The notes: generated by a model not told the origin, from the letters alone. Shown: positions 1 through 6,379, counted from the first letter of the stretch. The stretch: DNA of 7,628 nt from an uncultured Clostridia bacterium (GCA_947629605.1 CANREK010000055.1:1-7628); one strand, 5' to 3'. Numbers and translations: made by a program.

Positions 1-1458
1 CATGCCGCAGCCCGCCGCTTTGAGGAGCGCAACGACGCGGGCCATCGCCCCGTCGTCGTCCCCCATCACGATGAGATTGTGGCTGTCGTGGGCGACCGTG
101 ATGCCGATCGCGCCCCCTCTGAGCCCGTAGCCCGAGACGAGGCCGAGCCCCATCCGCCCGCTTGCAAAGTGCCGCTCCACGACGGCGAGTTTCAAAAGCT
201 CCGTGCCCTTGACGTCGAGCTCGCCCGCCTTGACGGAGCAAATTTTTTCGTCGGTGAAGAGGGACTGCGGGGTCATTTGAATGGCGCGGACAGTTCCGCC
301 CGTCACGATCTTGAAGTCCTCTTTTGTCACATCCTTGACGCGCACGGTGTCCTTGACGGCCGCGGGAAGGTAGCGCTTGGTGCCGTCGAAGAGCGCTTTG
401 CCGTGCTCCGCGACGAGAACGCCCCGTTTCCAGACGGCGGAAATTTCAAACGTTTCGAGATCTTTTGCCAGCACCATGTCCGCATCGAAGTTGGGCGCGA
501 TCGCGCCGACACCCTCGACATGGTAGCACTCTGCGACGTTGATCGTGGACATGGGTATGGCAAATTTCGCGGGGAGCCCCGCACGCACGAGACGGGCCAG
601 CGCGGCGTTGATGTGCCCCTTTTCGAGGTCCTCGGCATGCTTGTCGTCCGAGCAGACGACAAAGCGGCGGAAGTTCATCGCCGTCACCGCCTTGACCCCC
701 TCCTCCACGGAGTTGGTCGAGGAACCGATGCGGATCTGCGCATACATGCCCTTTTCCACCTTTTCGGTAAACTCGTCGGCGGTGAGGCATTCGTGGTCGG
801 TGGTGATACCGCCCAAGAGATAGGCGTTGAGCGCCATGCCGCCAAGGCCGGGCGCATGGCCGTCGACGACCTTGTGAAGGTCGCGGGCCGCCTGCAACTT
901 GCGCAAGACTTCCTCGTCCCCGCCGATGACGCCCGGGAAGTTCATCATCTCGCCGAGGCCGTGGAAGAGGCCGCGCTTTAACGCTTCCTCCGTCTCCTTG
1001 CCGTCGAGGAGGGCGCCGCTCGTCTCGAAGGGGGTCGCGGGCACGCAGGAGGGAAGTTGAAGCCTGACGCCGAGCGGATTCACCCCACCTGCCGTGAGGC
1101 GGCGGAATGCCTCGGCGATGTATTCCGCCCCCGCGATGCCGCAGACGTTGACGATCTCATGCGGGTCGGCGATGATCGTGCCCGTGCCGCTTGTGACGGC
1201 GAGCACGGCGAACGCCTCGGGTGAGAGGAGACTGCTCTCGACGTGAATGTGTGCGTCGAGAAAGCTCGGCAGAAGATAGGCTCCGCCGCCGTCGTATTCT
1301 TGCTGCCCCGCATAGTCGCCGATGCCGACGATCTTGCCGTCCGCAACGCCGACGCTGCCCGCTTGGATCTCCCCCGTAAAGACGTTGAAGATGTTGACAT
1401 TTTTGATGACGAGGTCGCATTTTTCGCGCCCCATTGCGCAGTCGATGAGATGTTTCAT
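1..1458 (-). CDS. ade: Adenine deaminase, partial (C-terminus beyond the window)
   Basis: This enzyme hydrolyses adenine to hypoxanthine and ammonia in purine salvage; it is a cytoplasmic metal-dependent amidohydrolase. The frame is open for 486 codons from ATG at 1458 to base 1 with no stop. The family is usually about 570-600 residues, so roughly the last 90-110 are outside the window. Visible motifs in order are FLDAHIHVESS (66-76, metal-binding His70 and His72), ADPHEIVNV (97-105), DGHAPGLGG (199-207), TTDHEC (219-224), CSDDKHAEDL (269-278), GAIAPNFDADMVL (318-330) and, in the C-terminal domain, AHDSHNLIVMG (456-466). These match the bacterial Ade family (compare E. coli DAHLHIESS, CDPHEIVNV, DGHCPGLGGKELNAY, SHDSHNIVVIG). 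No Shine-Dalgarno precedes the ATG, and the -10 box lies only 6 nt upstream (see promoter entry). A second Met at residue 9 also lacks a ribosome site. The identification is secure; the start is likely. Confidence 0.95.
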   Translation of the reverse strand, partial: MKHLIDCAMGREKCDLVIKNVNIFNVFTGEIQAGSVGVADGKIVGIGDYAGQQEYDGGGAYLLPSFLDAHIHVESSLLSPEAFAVLAVTSGTGTIIADPHEIVNVCGIAGAEYIAEAFRRLTAGGVNPLGVRLQLPSCVPATPFETSGALLDGKETEEALKRGLFHGLGEMMNFPGVIGGDEEVLRKLQAARDLHKVVDGHAPGLGGMALNAYLLGGITTDHECLTADEFTEKVEKGMYAQIRIGSSTNSVEEGVKAVTAMNFRRFVVCSDDKHAEDLEKGHINAALARLVRAGLPAKFAIPMSTINVAECYHVEGVGAIAPNFDADMVLAKDLETFEISAVWKRGVLVAEHGKALFDGTKRYLPAAVKDTVRVKDVTKEDFKIVTGGTVRAIQMTPQSLFTDEKICSVKAGELDVKGTELLKLAVVERHFASGRMGLGLVSGYGLRGGAIGITVAHDSHNLIVMGDDDGAMARVVALLKAAGCGM

Positions 1459-1464
1459 GGCTTG

Positions 1465-1493
1465 ATTATAGCATAAACGCCGCAGCCTTGCAA
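1465..1493 (-). promoter_or_regulatory. Sigma-A-type promoter of ade, implying a leaderless mRNA
   Basis: Read on the minus strand: TTGCAA (1488-1493), a 17-nt spacer, then TATAAT (1465-1470), with TGC immediately before it (extended -10). The -35 matches consensus at 4 of 6 positions. Only 6 nt (1459-1464) separate the -10 from the ade ATG, so the transcript would be expected to start at or within a base or two of the ATG. There is no room for a ribosome-binding site. The promoter is inferred from sequence only. Confidence 0.7.
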
Positions 1494-1559
1494 CCCCGCG
1501 GCGAAAAAAAAGAGATTGGCGTGCGCTCAGGAGGAGCGGTGGTGACCCACCCCCCTACC

Positions 1560-1600
1560 CCCCCTCCCATGGAGGGGGCATGTGCGGCGGCATTCGCCGC
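1560..1600. repeat. Two adjacent GC-rich hairpins
   Basis: The first hairpin pairs CCCCCTCC (1560-1567) with GGAGGGGG (1571-1578) across a 3-nt loop. The second pairs GCGGCG (1584-1589) with CGCCGC (1595-1600) across a 5-nt loop. Neither is followed by a T run on either strand, so neither looks like a canonical intrinsic terminator. They sit in the 298-bp gap between ade and the sigma operon, next to the repeat copies below. I see no gene in this gap. Confidence 0.6.
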
Positions 1601-1605
1601 CGCGC

Positions 1606-1630
1606 TCATTCTGAGCGTAGCGAAGAATCC
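1606..1630 (+). repeat. Intergenic hairpin repeat, short copy A
   Basis: Layout is TC, ATTCT (1608-1612), loop GAGCGTAGCGA, AGAAT (1624-1628), CC. The ATTCT/AGAAT arms pair perfectly. Copies C, E, B and D elsewhere in the window share the TC-AT[T/C/G]CT-GA...GA-AG[A/G/C]AT-C frame. Confidence 0.75.
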
Positions 1631-1669
1631 CAGCAAACGGGCGGAGGAGCTACTTCCGTAAGTTTAACG

Positions 1670-1695
1670 GGATGCTTCACATTCGTTCAGCATGA
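1670..1695 (-). repeat. Intergenic hairpin repeat, short copy E
   Basis: On the minus strand: TC, ATGCT (1689-1693), 12-nt loop GAACGAATGTGA, AGCAT (1672-1676), CC. The stem has G-C at the middle pair, where copy A has T-A and copy C has C-G, so pairing is kept while the sequence changes. The GC hairpin at 1696-1718 abuts it. Confidence 0.75.
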
Positions 1696-1718
1696 GCGGC
1701 GGGGCATAGCCCCGCCGC
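1696..1718. repeat. Perfect 10-bp GC hairpin after the sigma operon
   Basis: GCGGCGGGGC (1696-1705) pairs with GCCCCGCCGC (1709-1718) across a 3-nt loop. It lies 39 bp past the stop of the last sigma-operon gene and could slow polymerase or protect the 3' end. On the minus strand it is not followed by a T run, so a standard rho-independent terminator is not supported. It occupies the place that copy D of the hairpin repeat takes in the other gap. Confidence 0.65.
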
Positions 1719-1723
1719 GTTCA

Positions 1724-1756
1724 CCACAATTTCTAATTTTTCATTTTTAATTTCTC
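1724..1756. repeat. AT-rich heptad tract next to CCACAA
   Basis: After CCACAA (1724-1729) come loosely repeated 7-mers TTTCTAA, TTTTTCA, TTTTTAA, TTTCTC, up to the stop of the fourth sigma-operon gene. The same CCACAA plus heptad arrangement, with cleaner repeats, is at 6785-6818. It forms the boundary of a shared post-operon module. Confidence 0.55.
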
Positions 1757-2104
1757 TCAGCACTCGATCAACACAACGATCCCCTCTTCCTCGGAGTAGG
1801 TGCGGGAGAGAACAAGGGCATCGACGAGGTAGAGCCCCCTGCCGCGCTCGGCATTGAGAGGACTTAAAACGCTCCGTTCTGGCGGGCGGAAGGCATTCTC
1901 CCCGCGCACGGAGATCCTGATGCGCTCCTGCCGCTCCACAGAGAGATAGGCCCTGCCGCCGCCATGTTGCAGGACATTGGAGACGAGCTCATCGATGACG
2001 AGCTTGCAGTCGAACAGAGCAGATTCGGAAACGCCGCCCATTCCTTCGCAAATTGTTCGGAGCGCCCCGCGCAGCGAGGCGTAACTGTCGATTTCAAAAC
2101 GCAT
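1757..2104 (-). CDS. Small RsbW/SpoIIAB-like GHKL-fold protein, fourth gene of the sigma operon
   Basis: This is a 115-residue protein with the fold signature of anti-sigma serine kinases, shorter than RsbW (about 150-160). The N-box is intact: DELVSNVLQH with Glu39, Asn43 and His47. The glycine box ERGRGLYLVDAL (86-97) aligns with EGGLGLYLMETL of RsbW. The G1-box Asp that normally contacts adenine is missing: RGENAFR stands where family members have D-x-G. ATP binding is therefore uncertain. The likely role is binding the sigma factor encoded just upstream or its STAS antagonist; this is inferred from context. ATG at 2104 shares one base with the sigma stop (TGATG), and a GTG at 2107 would add one residue with a 4-bp overlap; either implies translational coupling. 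In Bacillus, the gene after sigB is the phosphatase RsbX, to which this protein is not similar. Confidence 0.82.
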   Translation of the reverse strand: MRFEIDSYASLRGALRTICEGMGGVSESALFDCKLVIDELVSNVLQHGGGRAYLSVERQERIRISVRGENAFRPPERSVLSPLNAERGRGLYLVDALVLSRTYSEEEGIVVLIEC

Positions 2105-2823
2105 CACGCCATGCTCTTTTTGAGCTTCTCCCTTAATTTTTCCAGAATTTTGCGTTCCATACGCGAGACATACATCTGCGAGACGCCCATGCGCCGTGCC
2201 GTCTCCGCTTGGGAAAGTTCCTCGCCGAAGCGGCAGGCGACGAGCTTTTTCTCCGTTTCGGTGAGATCGGCAAGGGCGGTGGAAACGGCGTCGTGCGTGT
2301 CGATCTTCTCGAACACGTCCTCACTGTCGGGAATGACGTCGTAGAAGTTCATGTCGCCGTCCTCGGCGGGTCTGTCGAGAGAGACGACCCCGCCCGCTTC
2401 GGCAGAGAGAAGCACATCTTCCTCGCTCACGCCGAGACGGTCGGCGATCTCCTTTGCCGTGGGCTTTTTGCCGAGCTCTCTCGTGAGCTCTTCGGCCGCC
2501 GCATGCACGGAGGCGCGGAGCTCGGAGATCTTGCGGGGCAGATGGATAAGGCGGGAGCGGTCGCGGAAGTAATTCTTGATCTCCCCCGTGATCGTCGGCG
2601 TGATATAGGTGGAAAATTTCAGTCCCTTTCGCTCGTCAAAACGGTCGATCCCTTTGAGCAGTGCAAGGGAAGCGACCTGATAGAGATCGTCGTATTCCAC
2701 GCCGCGGCCGACGAACTTTTTTGCGAGAATGGCGGCGATATAGAGGTATTTTTCCGCAAGCTGATTGCGAAGCTCCCTGTCGCCCGTCTCGCGGTACCGT
2801 TGAAAAAGCTCGCTCTCCGTCAT
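2104..2823 (-). CDS. Sigma-70 family factor of the SigB/SigF/SigG group
   Basis: This is a 239-residue alternative sigma factor that directs RNA polymerase to its own promoter class. Region 2 runs through about 22-90, with DDLYQVASLALLKGIDRFD (45-63) for core binding and FSTYITPTITGEIKNYFRD (70-88) for -10 recognition. Region 3 contains GKKPTAKEIADRLGVSEEDV (118-137). Region 4 includes the helix-turn-helix LSQAETARRMGVSQMYVSRM (203-222). IHLPRKISEL and SQMYVSRMERK resemble B. subtilis SigB (VHVPRRIKEL, SQMHVSRLQRK) more than SigF, so a stress-type factor is somewhat more likely than a sporulation one. That choice is tentative. The ATG overlaps the upstream stop by 4 bp (ATGA) and has no strong ribosome site, so translation is probably coupled. 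The operon contains no recognisable self-activating SigB-type promoter. Confidence 0.93.
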   Translation of the reverse strand: MTESELFQRYRETGDRELRNQLAEKYLYIAAILAKKFVGRGVEYDDLYQVASLALLKGIDRFDERKGLKFSTYITPTITGEIKNYFRDRSRLIHLPRKISELRASVHAAAEELTRELGKKPTAKEIADRLGVSEEDVLLSAEAGGVVSLDRPAEDGDMNFYDVIPDSEDVFEKIDTHDAVSTALADLTETEKKLVACRFGEELSQAETARRMGVSQMYVSRMERKILEKLREKLKKSMA

Positions 2824-3185
2824 ACGCGGGGCCCTATCTTGAAGGAGACGGCACAGAGGTTTCCGTCCCGCTCCGAAGTCTCCACCCCGCCGAGCAGTGC
2901 GGAGAGAAGCGCGAGCGAGATCTCATCCTCGGGGCAGCCGTCCGCCGTGGCAACTCCCTTGCCCTCGACGAGGACAGTGAGCCCATCTTCCTCATAAAAA
3001 TGCACACATGCGCATGCATAGCCCCTGTTCTTTAAGAGGAGCAAGCTCTCGGTGATGCAGACCTTGCAGTCCTCACTGAGGTCGATGTCGAGCCCCTTCA
3101 TCGCGCACACGCCGCCCGCGGCGAGACGCACCGTCGTCATGAGTTCGCTTTTGAGCGGGAAAGAAAGTTCAAATAACGTATTCAT
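2820..3185 (-). CDS. Degenerate RsbW-like anti-sigma protein (predicted pseudo-kinase)
   Basis: This 121-residue protein occupies the rsbW/spoIIAB position between the STAS gene and the sigma gene. The N-terminal half has the RsbW pattern: VRLAAGGV (19-26), then SEDCKVCITE (37-46), matching family segments such as EDLKIAVSE. The nucleotide-binding residues are gone. Counting from Glu46, the N-box Asn position is Leu50 and the His position is Arg54. The G1 region reads VEGKGVAT, and EDEISLALLSALL replaces the glycine box. I infer that it does not phosphorylate the STAS protein; it may still bind the sigma factor or the fourth-gene product. ATG at 3185 overlaps the STAS stop by 4 bp and has GGAG 5 nt upstream. 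A longer upstream in-frame start would lie inside the STAS gene and is not favoured. The fold assignment is moderately sure. Confidence 0.8.
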   Translation of the reverse strand: MNTLFELSFPLKSELMTTVRLAAGGVCAMKGLDIDLSEDCKVCITESLLLLKNRGYACACVHFYEEDGLTVLVEGKGVATADGCPEDEISLALLSALLGGVETSERDGNLCAVSFKIGPRV

Positions 3186-3484
3186 TCTAACTCCATGATG
3201 CGGTCGAGCGCACAGATGACGAACAGTTTTTTGAGCTGCGGTTTTAAGGCGGTGAGCCTGAGCGTATGGCCGTCCGCCTTGGCAAGGTTGAGAATTTTGA
3301 CGAAGGTGCCGAGCGTCGTCGAGTCGATAAACGACAGGCGGTTGCATTCAAACACCAGATCTTTGGGGGATTTTTTGTACTCCCCCATGACGATCTCGAA
3401 GAGTTCGTCCGAATTCTCCGAATCGATCTCCCCCGACAGGGAAAAGGTGAGCGGATCCCCGCCCATGATGGTAACTTCCTGCAT
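3182..3484 (-). CDS. STAS-domain anti-anti-sigma factor (RsbV/SpoIIAA type)
   Basis: This is a 100-residue single STAS domain. In its unphosphorylated form, a protein of this type sequesters the anti-sigma kinase and frees the sigma factor. Landmarks are LSGEID (16-21), the core strand LVFECNRLSFIDS (43-55) and the C-terminal LKKLFVICALDRIMEL. Asp54-Ser55 aligns with Asp57-Ser58 of B. subtilis SpoIIAA, so Ser55 is the expected phosphorylation site. The usual DSSGLG/DSTGLG is here DSTTLG, with Thr57 in place of Gly. The start is set at ATG 3484 because GGAGGG (3489-3494) lies 4 nt upstream. A TTG at 3544 in the same frame would add 20 residues but has no ribosome site. It is the first gene of a four-gene overlapping operon behind the promoter at 3559-3587, with a leader of about 68 nt. 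Confidence 0.92.
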   Translation of the reverse strand: MQEVTIMGGDPLTFSLSGEIDSENSDELFEIVMGEYKKSPKDLVFECNRLSFIDSTTLGTFVKILNLAKADGHTLRLTALKPQLKKLFVICALDRIMELE

Positions 3485-3558
3485 GTTTCCCTCCGCCGCA
3501 AGAACGCGGCCGCTTATGATGTAACGCGAAAGACCCGCGTTCAAACAAATTTTACTCG

Positions 3559-3587
3559 ATTATAGCAAAAAATCCGAAAAATGTCAA
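3559..3587 (-). promoter_or_regulatory. Perfect consensus sigma-A promoter of the sigma-module operon
   Basis: On the minus strand: TTGACA (3582-3587), exactly 17 nt, TATAAT (3559-3564), with TG one base before the -10 (extended -10). Every core position matches consensus. The -35 box overlaps the TGA stop of the HAD phosphatase gene (3584-3586), so the promoter uses the end of the preceding operon. High basal, housekeeping-driven expression is expected; no operator was recognised. Confidence 0.9.
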
Positions 3588-4360
3588 TTCCCCAAGATGT
3601 CGTTGAAAGTTTCCAGCACGAGGTCGGGCCGATCGGGGAACTTTGCGATGTCCTCCCGCTTGGTCTCGCCGGAGAGCACGAGCACGGATCTCATGCCCGC
3701 GCGATTCGCAAAGCGGATGTCGGTATGCATCCTGTCGCCGACCATGCACATGCGCTCGGCCCCCACGCCCGTCATGCGGGAGAGCGCCTCGGCCATGTAG
3801 GGGTAAGGCTTGCCGACGATGACGGCTTTCCGCCCCGAGGAACGCTCGAACATCGCGAGAAAGGCGCCGACGTCGGGCATGAAACCATAGGAAGTCGGGC
3901 AAACGTCGTCGGGGTGGGTGGCGAGAAAGGGCGTGTTTTTGCGCAAGAAAAAGTCCAGCCGCTTGATCTTTTCAAAGGTCAGCGTCGTGTCGTAGGCGAG
4001 CACGCAGACGTCGGGCGCGTCCTCCGAGAGCGGAATGCCGCCGCGGGCAAACTCCTTCTTGACGGCGTCCGTCGCGACGAGATAGACCTTGGCGCCGCCG
4101 TAGCGCTCTTTGAGGTAGGAGACAGTCGCCATCGCCGAGGTGTACACGAGGTCACCGCGGCCGAAGAGCCCCATGCGCGTGAGTTTTTGGCGGTATTCCG
4201 CCTCCGTGCGCGAGGAATTGTTGGTGAGAAAGACGATGCGCTTCCCCATGGCTCTCAGTGCCGTAAGCGTCGTCGGCATGGGGCCGATGGGCGTGCCGTC
4301 GAGGTACACCGTGCCGTCTAAATCCAGCAAGAATAGGTTGATTTCGTGCAATAAGTTCAT
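3584..4360 (-). CDS. HAD-superfamily IIA phosphatase (NagD/AraL type)
   Basis: This is a 258-residue cytoplasmic phosphatase acting on small phosphate esters (family substrates include sugar phosphates, p-nitrophenyl phosphate and glycerol phosphates); the actual substrate is unknown. All HAD motifs are present: DLDGTVYLDG (13-22, nucleophile Asp13, acid/base Asp15), FLTNNSSR (44-51), the Lys of GKPYPYM (Lys184) and GDRMHTDI (208-215). The type IIA cap segment ATHPDD with GFMPDVGAF lies between (147-168). Length is normal for the family. GGAG precedes the ATG, which overlaps the stop of the AraM-like gene by 4 bp. B. subtilis has the same neighbours in its ara operon: AraL (a NagD-like HAD) and AraM. 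No terminator is visible after the stop, so transcription may continue into the sigma operon. Confidence 0.93.
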   Translation of the reverse strand: MNLLHEINLFLLDLDGTVYLDGTPIGPMPTTLTALRAMGKRIVFLTNNSSRTEAEYRQKLTRMGLFGRGDLVYTSAMATVSYLKERYGGAKVYLVATDAVKKEFARGGIPLSEDAPDVCVLAYDTTLTFEKIKRLDFFLRKNTPFLATHPDDVCPTSYGFMPDVGAFLAMFERSSGRKAVIVGKPYPYMAEALSRMTGVGAERMCMVGDRMHTDIRFANRAGMRSVLVLSGETKREDIAKFPDRPDLVLETFNDILGN

Positions 4361-5379
4361 AATTTCTCCATGAGGCCGAAGTCACGGATGACCGATGTGA
4401 GCCCGTTGGAACGCTCGGGAAGCGCCCCGAACCTCTTCGGCGGCGCCCCGATCTTGCCGCCCAAACTGCGGTAAACTCTGCGATAGGTTGCGTTTTTTCG
4501 GGTGATGAGCGCGAGGTCGCGCAAAAATTCCGCCCTTCTTCCGCCGAGCACGAGCGCCCTGTGAAGATAGACCTCCTCGGTCGGGATCTTCATCCTCGCG
4601 TAGGGAAGATTCGCCGCCCTTGCCCGCGCTTCGTAGTCGGGAACGACGAACTTCCGCGGCATTCCGCAACGAAAAAATGCAACATATAGCGCAGTTAACG
4701 CCTCAAACGCCGCAAAATTTCCGTGAGAGGCGGCAAGAATTTTCCCCTCGCCTTCGATGAATTCCGCCCGCCGAAGAGCGGCATTTTTTGCGACGATCTC
4801 CCTAAGATCCGCCTCGTCGAGGTCCATGAGGAGCGCAAAGGCGTTCTCATCGGGCTCCGCCCCGCCGTCAAAGCGGAAGAGAGCCGCCCTCTCAAAGAGC
4901 GCGAGGCGGCACAGGAGCAAACGCGCGTACCCCTCCGCCCGCGTGGGGTAGAGGAGCGATTCGTCGAAACAGACTTCGGCGTCGGCGAGCGGATGGTCGA
5001 AAATTTCTCCGCGGAGCAGGGCGCCCCGCCCTTCCAAGGCTCCGTCGAGCGCACAATCGGCGGGAAAAAGCAGACATGGGGTGCGTTTTACGGCGGCATA
5101 GAGCCGTGCCGCACGCAGGACATTCTCCCCGCCCGCCGCGATGACGCCCGCCGCCTCGGGCATGGCAAAGAGGGGCAATGCGTCCCCGCCCACGACGCTC
5201 ACGGTCCGCTCCCCTCTCGCGGCAAAGGCGACGGAGGGAAAGGCGGCCTCGTCGGAAACGAGCAAAATTTTTCCCGCTGTGGCCTCAAAAAAGGCGGGGA
5301 TCCTCTCTCGGAGTGTGCAAAATTTCACTTCCCCGCCCGCGGCGGGTCTCATCTTTGGCAGAACATCGACAAACGCCAT
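4357..5379 (-). CDS. Divergent AraM/glycerol-1-phosphate dehydrogenase-like protein (Fe-ADH/dehydroquinate synthase fold)
   Basis: This 340-residue protein has the order expected of the glycerol-1-phosphate dehydrogenase family. A Rossmann-like start, KILLVSDEAAF (37-47), is followed by AAGVIAAGGENVLRAARLYA (76-95) where the family has a G-x-G-S/T-x-x-D nucleotide site. Next come PCLLFPADCALDG (101-113), matching P-x-x-x-x-PT...DG, and an all-helical C-terminus ending IRDFGLMEKL. Key positions differ. The Asp after the glycine loop is Arg89, EGYAR (149-153) replaces the metal-ligand G-x-G-D, and FFRCG (235-239) stands where a His-Gly would be expected, though SHG (218-220) may retain one His. 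These alignments were made by eye. It may have no dehydrogenase activity or use another substrate. Start is ATG 5379 with GAGGTG just upstream; an in-frame TTG at 5391 is less likely. It lies 16 bp after the transporter gene and is translationally coupled to the HAD gene. Confidence 0.62.
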   Translation of the reverse strand: MAFVDVLPKMRPAAGGEVKFCTLRERIPAFFEATAGKILLVSDEAAFPSVAFAARGERTVSVVGGDALPLFAMPEAAGVIAAGGENVLRAARLYAAVKRTPCLLFPADCALDGALEGRGALLRGEIFDHPLADAEVCFDESLLYPTRAEGYARLLLCRLALFERAALFRFDGGAEPDENAFALLMDLDEADLREIVAKNAALRRAEFIEGEGKILAASHGNFAAFEALTALYVAFFRCGMPRKFVVPDYEARARAANLPYARMKIPTEEVYLHRALVLGGRRAEFLRDLALITRKNATYRRVYRSLGGKIGAPPKRFGALPERSNGLTSVIRDFGLMEKL

Positions 5380-5395
5380 ATTCCACCTCAAATTC

Positions 5396-6379
5396 TCAAA
5401 TCATTTTTACGATCCCGCATGCCGCGTAGCCGACGGCGATGCCAAAAACCAACATAAACGCGACAATAAGTGCACTTTTTTTGATATTTCCACCCTTGAA
5501 GAGCGCGAGATAGCCGAGCCCCGCATTGGCGACAAGACCGCCGAGGAGCCCGCCGAAACCGATCCCGCCGAGCGCATAGACCTCGGCAAGGACCACCGAC
5601 GAGGCGCAGTTGGGGATGAGCCCGACGAGCGAACAGAGCACGGGCTGTGCCCAATACCCCGCCCCGCTCATAAACGCACCGACGGCCGCGTTGCCCTCTT
5701 CCACATTGCCGCCCCCGATGGCGAAAAAGAGGAAGCCGAAGAGGAGATTGACGAGGAGCACGAAGCCCGCGACTTCGAGCGCATGCAGAAGGGGCGAGAC
5801 GAAAAAGAGGGCGACATTGCTCTCGTGCTTGTGTTCGCAGACGGAGAGCTCGGCGCATTCGCAGCTGCCGTCCTCGTGGGCGTGCTCGTCGTCCTCATGA
5901 TGATGTTCATGCTCGTGTTCATGTTCATGTTCATGATGATGTTCATGCTCATGATGTTCGGGAATGGGAAGGGCGCGGCGGGAGCAGAGGGCGTCGGCGA
6001 GGTAGCCGACGGCGATGCCGAGCACGAGCTTGGAGAGCACGAGCGCGAGGAGCGACCAGAGCTTAAAGCTCCACGCGGCGTCGGAGAGGAGCAGAACGAG
6101 AAGTCCCTCGTCGCTCGTCGCGATGAACACGGCAAGGAGCGCCCCGAGCGTCAGGTGGCGGTGCCGATAGAGCTTTGCCGCCATGACGGAGAAGCCGCAC
6201 ATGGGCACGAGCCCCGTCGCCGTGCCGAGGAGCGGCGCCCATTTTCCCGAAAGAAGGCGCGAGGGATGGCCCATCCGCGTCTTGTGTTCCATGAGCTCGA
6301 TGAGGATGTAGAGCACAAGCAGGAAGGGAAAGAGTTTGAGGGTATCCAAAAGTGCGTCAACGATGACTTCCCACCACAT
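5396..6379 (-). CDS. Polytopic membrane transporter with His-rich loop (putative heavy-metal/manganese exporter, ArsP_2-like)
   Basis: This is a 327-residue integral membrane protein with two homologous halves. GLVPMCGFSVMAAKLY (56-71) in the first half mirrors GLIPNCASSVVLAEVY (253-268) in the second, and each is followed by a glycine/alanine-rich helix. Hydrophobic segments are near 8-30, 48-68, 77-99, 107-130, 190-221, 230-262, 266-293 and 302-325. The halves are joined by a hydrophilic loop (141-186) with 17 His, many Glu/Asp and three Cys, well suited to bind divalent metal. The layout resembles the putative 10-TM metal exporter family annotated as ArsP_2 or putative manganese transporter; this is from memory, and the substrate is unproven. 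ATG 6379 is preceded by AAGGAGG (6385-6391) and a good promoter. A longer reading to 6499 would cross the promoter and is rejected. Confidence 0.8.
   Translation of the reverse strand: MWWEVIVDALLDTLKLFPFLLVLYILIELMEHKTRMGHPSRLLSGKWAPLLGTATGLVPMCGFSVMAAKLYRHRHLTLGALLAVFIATSDEGLLVLLLSDAAWSFKLWSLLALVLSKLVLGIAVGYLADALCSRRALPIPEHHEHEHHHEHEHEHEHEHHHEDDEHAHEDGSCECAELSVCEHKHESNVALFFVSPLLHALEVAGFVLLVNLLFGFLFFAIGGGNVEEGNAAVGAFMSGAGYWAQPVLCSLVGLIPNCASSVVLAEVYALGGIGFGGLLGGLVANAGLGYLALFKGGNIKKSALIVAFMLVFGIAVGYAACGIVKMI
5822..5959 (-). repeat. His/Glu codon repeat tract inside the transporter gene
   Basis: This is a degenerate repeat of GAA/GAG and CAT/CAC codons encoding the metal-binding loop (residues 141-186). 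Near 5897-5960 the DNA is a run of TTCATG/CTCGTG-like units, prone to slippage, so loop length probably varies between strains. Confidence 0.75.

Noticed and set aside
79..981. 300-codon plus-strand reading frame opposite ade
   Set aside because: The minus strand encodes clear adenine deaminase motifs over the whole stretch; the plus frame has no recognised domain or start signal.
1696..1718. Intrinsic terminator for the sigma operon
   Set aside because: The stem is strong, but no T run follows on the minus strand, so I list it as a hairpin repeat only.
5897..5960. CRISPR-like array
   Set aside because: The repeats are short in-frame His/Glu codons within a gene, with no spacers.
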